From: Chroogloeocystis siderophila 5.2 s.c.1
GTDB lineage: Bacteria; Cyanobacteriota; Cyanobacteriia; Cyanobacteriales; Chroococcidiopsidaceae
DNA: 64,000 nucleotides
NCBI RefSeq assembly: GCF_001904655.1
Contig: NZ_MRCC01000006.1
Coordinates: 1 to 64,000 of the forward strand
Direction: 5' to 3'
The notes beneath the pieces are model-generated. The model ran no database searches and had not been told where the DNA came from. It worked only from the letters and a program-made list of their open reading frames with translations. This document shows positions 60,346-64,000 of the stretch, piece by piece. The first letter of the stretch is position 1. Each line of letters starts with the position of its first letter. The translations under genes and the position numbers were made by a program.

Positions 60346-60981
60346 ATGGTATCGGCTCAATTGTGGCAAGCAAACCAAGATTTAGCTCAAGCTTGTTTGA
60401 AACATCCGTTTGTGCAAGGTATCGGTAACGGTACGCTGGCGCGACATAAGTTTGCGTTTTATCTCGGACAAGATGCTTTTTTCTTAGAAGCTTTTGCCCG
60501 TGCTTATAGTATTGCAGCAGCGAAAGCACCCGATTGGGAAGGATTTGGTGTGTTTCATAATTTGGCGAATGGCGTATTAGAAGAACTGCGGTTGCACGCA
60601 AGTTATGCAGCGGCTTGGGATGTTGACTTGCGCGGTGTGAAACCTCAGCCTGCTACGCGGCGTTATACAGATTTTTTATTGGCAACGGCTTGGGGTAGCG
60701 ATGTCGGGTTGATTGCAGTAGCGATGTTGCCTTGTATGCGTTTGTACGGTTTTTTAGGTCAGCAGCTAGCGCAAAATGGTATCGGTGAACATGCTTATAG
60801 TGAATGGATTCGGACTTATAGCGGTTCTGAGTTTGAGCAACTAGCGGTGCAATTAGAAAGTTTATGCGATCGCTATACCAGTGATACACCTTTAGCACAT
60901 TCGACTTACCGTTACGCAATGTTGTGCGAACGCGATTTTTTTCAGGCTGCATGGGAAAATTCAGCGTCAGAGAAACTGTAA
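60346..60981 (+). CDS. tenA: TenA family protein (aminopyrimidine aminohydrolase / thiaminase II type)
   Basis: 211 residues, all-helical. The N-terminal QACLKHPFVQGIGNGTLARH and FYLGQDAFFLEAFARA are typical. The family's nucleophilic cysteine fits Cys130 in AMLPCMRLYGFLGQ. TenA salvages thiamine degradation products such as aminopyrimidines. There is no TPP riboswitch in the leader. I start at ATG 60346; the frame is open further upstream into intI, but those residues are not TenA-like. murD follows 36 bases later in the same direction. Confidence 0.88.
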   Translation: MVSAQLWQANQDLAQACLKHPFVQGIGNGTLARHKFAFYLGQDAFFLEAFARAYSIAAAKAPDWEGFGVFHNLANGVLEELRLHASYAAAWDVDLRGVKPQPATRRYTDFLLATAWGSDVGLIAVAMLPCMRLYGFLGQQLAQNGIGEHAYSEWIRTYSGSEFEQLAVQLESLCDRYTSDTPLAHSTYRYAMLCERDFFQAAWENSASEKL

Positions 60982-61017
60982 GATAGGGTTGCTCAAGTTA
61001 CAATTGTCATTTCATTT

Positions 61018-62358
61018 ATGCCGAATGCTCATGTGATCGGATTAGGAAAATCCGGTGTTGCCGCTGCACGATTGTTAAAACGGCAAGGTTGGGATGTAAC
61101 ATTGAGCGATCGCAACTTTGCTACTACTTTTGACCAAAAGCTCGAAAGTGAAGGAATTACGGTTAAAATCGGTTATTCTTGGCACCCTGATGCTGATGAA
61201 TCGACTGAACTTGTGATTGTCAGTCCTGGGGTTCCTTGGGATATTCCAGCATTAATTGCCGCACGCGAGCGTGGTATTGAAACAATTGGTGAAATGGAAT
61301 TGGCTTGGCGTAATTTGCGATCGCATCCTTGGGTAGCAATTACAGGAACCAATGGCAAAACAACGACGACGGCATTAATTGCAGCTATCTTTCAAACCGC
61401 AGGCTGGAGCGCTCCCGCGTGTGGCAATATCGGTTATGCAGCGTGCGAATTAGCTTTAGAATCAGCTAAACCCTTAGATTGGGTAATTGCAGAAATTAGT
61501 AGCTATCAAATTGAGTCTTCGTCTTCAATCGCGCCTCGCATTGGTGTTTGGACAACGTTTACACCCGATCACCTCAGTCGTCATTACACTTTAGAGAATT
61601 ATTACAACATTAAAGCTCGTCTTTTGCGTCAAAGTGCGTTGCAAGTATTCAATGGTGATGATGCTTATTTGAGGGAAGTTGGTGCAGATTGGCAAGATGC
61701 ATATTGGACAAGTGTTAAGGGAAAAGCGCATTTAATTGGAAATACCCCAGGAACCTATATAGAAGATGGTTGGGTTGTATTTCAAGGCGATCGCATTGTG
61801 CCAGTTTCGGCGTTACGCATGGTGGGAGAACACAATCACCAAAACCTCTTAATGGCGGTAGCAGCGGCGCGGTTAGCAGGAATTGATAAAGAAGCGATTA
61901 CGCATGCTGTTGCTAATTTTCCTGGTGTTCCGCATCGTTTGGAACACATTTGCACAATTGCCGGAGTTGATTTTATTAATGACAGTAAAGCAACAAATTA
62001 TGACGCGGCGCAAGTTGGTTTATCGGCGGTAGCTAGTCCTGTGATTTTGATTGCTGGGGGTGAAGCGAAAGCTGGTGATGATACAAGTTGGCTGCAAACA
62101 ATTCAAGAAAAAGCTGCGGTTGTTTTACTCATTGGCAATGCTGTACCTCGTTTCGTGCAGCGATTGAAAGAGGTGGGATACTCTAACTACGAAATTGTTG
62201 AAACAATGGAAAAGGCTGTTTCAAGAGCTGCTGAATTAGCCCCACAAATGAATGCGCGTGTCGTGTTATTGTCGCCTGCATGTGCCAGTTTTGACCAATT
62301 TCAAAATTTTGAACAAAGAGGCGATCTCTTTCGCGAACTTTGCCTTGCTTTATTGTAA
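61018..62358 (+). CDS. murD: UDP-N-acetylmuramoylalanine--D-glutamate ligase
   Basis: Adds D-glutamate to UDP-MurNAc-L-Ala in cytoplasmic peptidoglycan synthesis. ATP-binding GTNGKTTT is at 110-117, the carbamoylated-Lys region is near residue 195, and [12 protein letters not shown] is near 320. The N-terminal UDP-binding fold is [16 protein letters not shown]. At 446 residues it is full length. Confidence 0.96.
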   Translation: MPNAHVIGLGKSGVAAARLLKRQGWDVTLSDRNFATTFDQKLESEGITVKIGYSWHPDADESTELVIVSPGVPWDIPALIAARERGIETIGEMELAWRNLRSHPWVAITGTNGKTTTTALIAAIFQTAGWSAPACGNIGYAACELALESAKPLDWVIAEISSYQIESSSSIAPRIGVWTTFTPDHLSRHYTLENYYNIKARLLRQSALQVFNGDDAYLREVGADWQDAYWTSVKGKAHLIGNTPGTYIEDGWVVFQGDRIVPVSALRMVGEHNHQNLLMAVAAARLAGIDKEAITHAVANFPGVPHRLEHICTIAGVDFINDSKATNYDAAQVGLSAVASPVILIAGGEAKAGDDTSWLQTIQEKAAVVLLIGNAVPRFVQRLKEVGYSNYEIVETMEKAVSRAAELAPQMNARVVLLSPACASFDQFQNFEQRGDLFRELCLALL

Positions 62359-62552
62359 TGCCATCAAGTATGACAGCTTGTCTTTTGACAAAGTTGATAA
62401 ATCGTTGTAAATATTAAATTAATATCAAATTTTTGTGAGTACGCATTAATTTCTGTCTAGGTTAATTGATTGAAATTATTGGAAAAAATAAATATTTGGT
62501 ATTAACTTATAACTCTTATTAATGAATAAATATTTAAGTTTTATTTTCAACA

Positions 62553-63041
62553 ATGGTCTCCAAATTTATAATTACATTAGCTGCTTTATTTAGTTTTGCC
62601 AGTATTAATAATAGGGTAGAAAATAAAGAATATCAAAGTCTTATATCTCATAGCCCTAGCAGCCATAATCATGCGGATAACCACGATAAAATCATGGAAA
62701 TTCCGTCAGGTCAAGCTGTACCAACAGTTGACTTGGTTGTACACAAAGATGCAATGAAGGGCTATAACCTAGAAGTTAAAGTGACTAATTTTCAATTTGC
62801 GCCAGAAAGAGTTAACACAGATGCAACTCCTGGAGAAGGTCACGGTCACATTTATATTAATAACAAAAAGCTTACACGCTTGTACGGCTCTTGGTACTAT
62901 TTAGAAAACTTACAACCAGGAAGAAACGAGATTACAGTAAGTTTAAATGCTAATAATCATATGGCTCTAGCTCATAACGGCAAGCGAATTTTTGATACTG
63001 AAGTTGTTAATGTTCCTGGAGTGACTCAATCACAAAAATGA
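62553..63041 (+). CDS. Secreted His-containing hypothetical protein
   Basis: 162 residues with an N-terminal hydrophobic segment (4-18, a likely signal peptide). A short histidine-rich stretch (SHNHADNHDK, about 38-47) follows, then a beta-rich domain (KGYNLEVKVTNFQFAPERVN, GHGHIYINNKKL, NHMALAHNGKRIFD). The histidines suggest metal binding, and the next gene, three bases later, is a UreH/SafE-type membrane protein often involved in metal or sulfur export. This is context inference. I do not know a named family. Confidence 0.65.
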   Translation: MVSKFIITLAALFSFASINNRVENKEYQSLISHSPSSHNHADNHDKIMEIPSGQAVPTVDLVVHKDAMKGYNLEVKVTNFQFAPERVNTDATPGEGHGHIYINNKKLTRLYGSWYYLENLQPGRNEITVSLNANNHMALAHNGKRIFDTEVVNVPGVTQSQK

Positions 63042-63044
63042 TTA

Positions 63045-63445
63045 ATGGTTGACCTATTGTTAATGATAACCATAGGTTTTCTAGGGAGTTTTGGACACTG
63101 TGTGGGAATGTGTGTTCCCTTGACGACAGCGTTTTCATTATCATTGACGCAGCAGCAAACTTCTCCCCTTTGGCAGCAACAGTTTACCTTCCATCTTTTA
63201 CTCAATTTGGGTAGATTGCTAAGCTACACCTTAGTAGGTGCCGAAATTGGGGCTTTAGGTTCTGTCTTAATTGCTGGCGGACAAATGGTGGGGATGGTAG
63301 TTGGTTATGCCAGGGAATTGCAATTTTGACCTGGTTGATGCTGATTTGGTTTGGTATTGTTCAAGTTAAACCTCAATTTTTGCCGCGTCTACCGTTTCTG
63401 CATCCTTTGATTCAAGGAAATTTGCACAATCGCTTAAGTGCGGCA
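63045..63445 (+). pseudogene. Frameshifted, truncated UreH/SafE-type membrane protein gene
   Basis: The first part (63045-63329) begins IGFLGSFGHCVGMC, the usual start of the UreH-like or SafE-type sulfite/metal exporter domain, and has two hydrophobic segments. After about 63300 the homologous sequence continues in another frame (QGIAILTWLMLIWFGIVQVK, then LPRLPFLHPLIQGNLHNRLS). It breaks off near NRLSAAM at about 63445, where the AraC-like gene begins. A full protein would be much longer with several more helices. A sequencing indel could explain the frameshift but not the missing C-terminus. Confidence 0.7.
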
Positions 63446-64000
63446 ATGTTTCAAATGTCAGATATATTAAATCTTAAATTTCACAAATCCTACCTAACAA
63501 GCCTTTGCTTTCTAGTTACCAGTTGGGTTGGGAAGAAATTTATGTGCAACATCACCAACAACCTCCAGGAGAAACACCCAAAATTTGTGGACTTCATCAC
63601 GTAGTTGTTGTACATCACAATCAGCAAGTCATGCAATCAGAACGGCTGTTTGATAAGCAAAGGAAGAAAGCACAGTATACCATTGGAGATATTGAAATTT
63701 TACCAGCAAATGTGCAATGTCAAGCGATTTGTGCTAAAGAAACAGAGTTCACTTTACTTTTTTTAGAGCCAAATTTTGTAGCTAGGATTGCTTATGAATC
63801 TATCTCTCCCGATTCTATTGAGATTAAGCCACACTTCCCAACTGCCGATCCTCTAATTTATCAAATTGGACTGTTGTTAAAGTCAGAAATCGCATCGAAG
63901 GGAGTATGCAGTCATCTTTATAGCGATTCTCTCAAAACTAATCTTGCAATTACTTTGCTGAGGCGTTACTCGGTTCGGAAGCTAGATTTAGAATATAATA
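63446..64000 (+). pseudogene. AraC-family regulator, partial, with apparent frameshift
   Basis: ATG 63446 opens MFQMSDILNLKF. After about 63478-63490 the family-like sequence moves to another frame: ILPNKPLLSSYQLGWEEIYV, then HHQQPPGETPKICGLHHVVV and ERLFDKQRKKAQYTIGDIEI, to LAITLLRRYS at the edge. This is the sensor domain typical of cyanobacterial AraC-type regulators; the DNA-binding domain lies outside the window. One inserted or deleted base in the A/T-rich run would restore the frame. Confidence 0.65.

Overview
The window is chromosomal DNA from a cyanobacterium. Direct signs are the frequent palindrome GCGATCGC (HIP1, for example at 256-263) and genes of the cyanobacterial core: ndhH and ndhN (NDH-1), CP12, a DUF3177-type membrane protein, cyanobacterial-type glycogen synthase, and a ribosomal super-operon lacking rpsJ, rpmD, rpsN and rpsD. 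I cannot name the species. No tRNA, rRNA, CRISPR array, insertion sequence or replication origin was recognised.

Layout. 1-80 is the last 25 codons of ndhH. 125-19700 is mixed housekeeping: an FAD oxidoreductase, two GT4 glycosyltransferases, rlmN, a small zinc-ribbon protein, uvrC, a receiver-only response regulator, deoC, recO and an MFS transporter, a matrixin-like protease, secG, gpmI, an ABC-F ATPase, a DUF4198 protein behind a candidate Fur box, and a decayed GrpB-family gene. 19705-37164 is one long leftward block carrying the S10, spc and alpha ribosomal clusters from rplC to rplQ, with secY, adk, infA, rpmJ and rpoA, followed by truA, rplM, rpsI, rpmE and prfA. ndhN diverges from it. 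38589-55234 holds an HTH-NACHT NTPase (possible anti-phage or signalling STAND protein), a YgfZ-like protein, a thioredoxin-like ferredoxin, cysK, a 1-Cys peroxiredoxin, glmM, cp12, a DUF62 protein, a Uma2-type nuclease, a TrpB2-type enzyme, glgA and hemC.

The most interesting segment is 56402-60218. An intact integron integrase (intI, rightward) is preceded by a divergent two-gene restriction-modification system that looks like AvaI/BsoBI (recognition CYCGRG). The end of the endonuclease gene is followed 11 bases later by a folded repeat with the features of an integron attC site, including an extrahelical base. The leading core site next to intI (GCCACCTAAC on the + strand, 59035-59044) is the exact 10-base complement of the attC outer arm (GTTAGGTGGC, 56481-56490). 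That is what a 2.6-kb gene cassette inserted at attI should look like. By eye I found no CYCGRG site in the window, where about 40 would be expected by chance. A perfect 13-base inverted repeat sits directly before intI.

The right end holds tenA, murD, a small secreted His-rich protein, a frameshifted and truncated UreH/SafE-type membrane gene, and an AraC-family regulator with an apparent frameshift that runs off the edge.

How the genes work together: the large block supplies ribosome, RNA polymerase alpha, secretion (SecY, SecG) and termination functions. Metabolic genes include carbon storage (glgA), Calvin-cycle control (cp12), glycolysis (gpmI), cell wall (glmM, murD), tetrapyrroles (hemC) and sulfur (cysK). 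Accessory defence functions are the cassette-borne R-M system and the NACHT protein.
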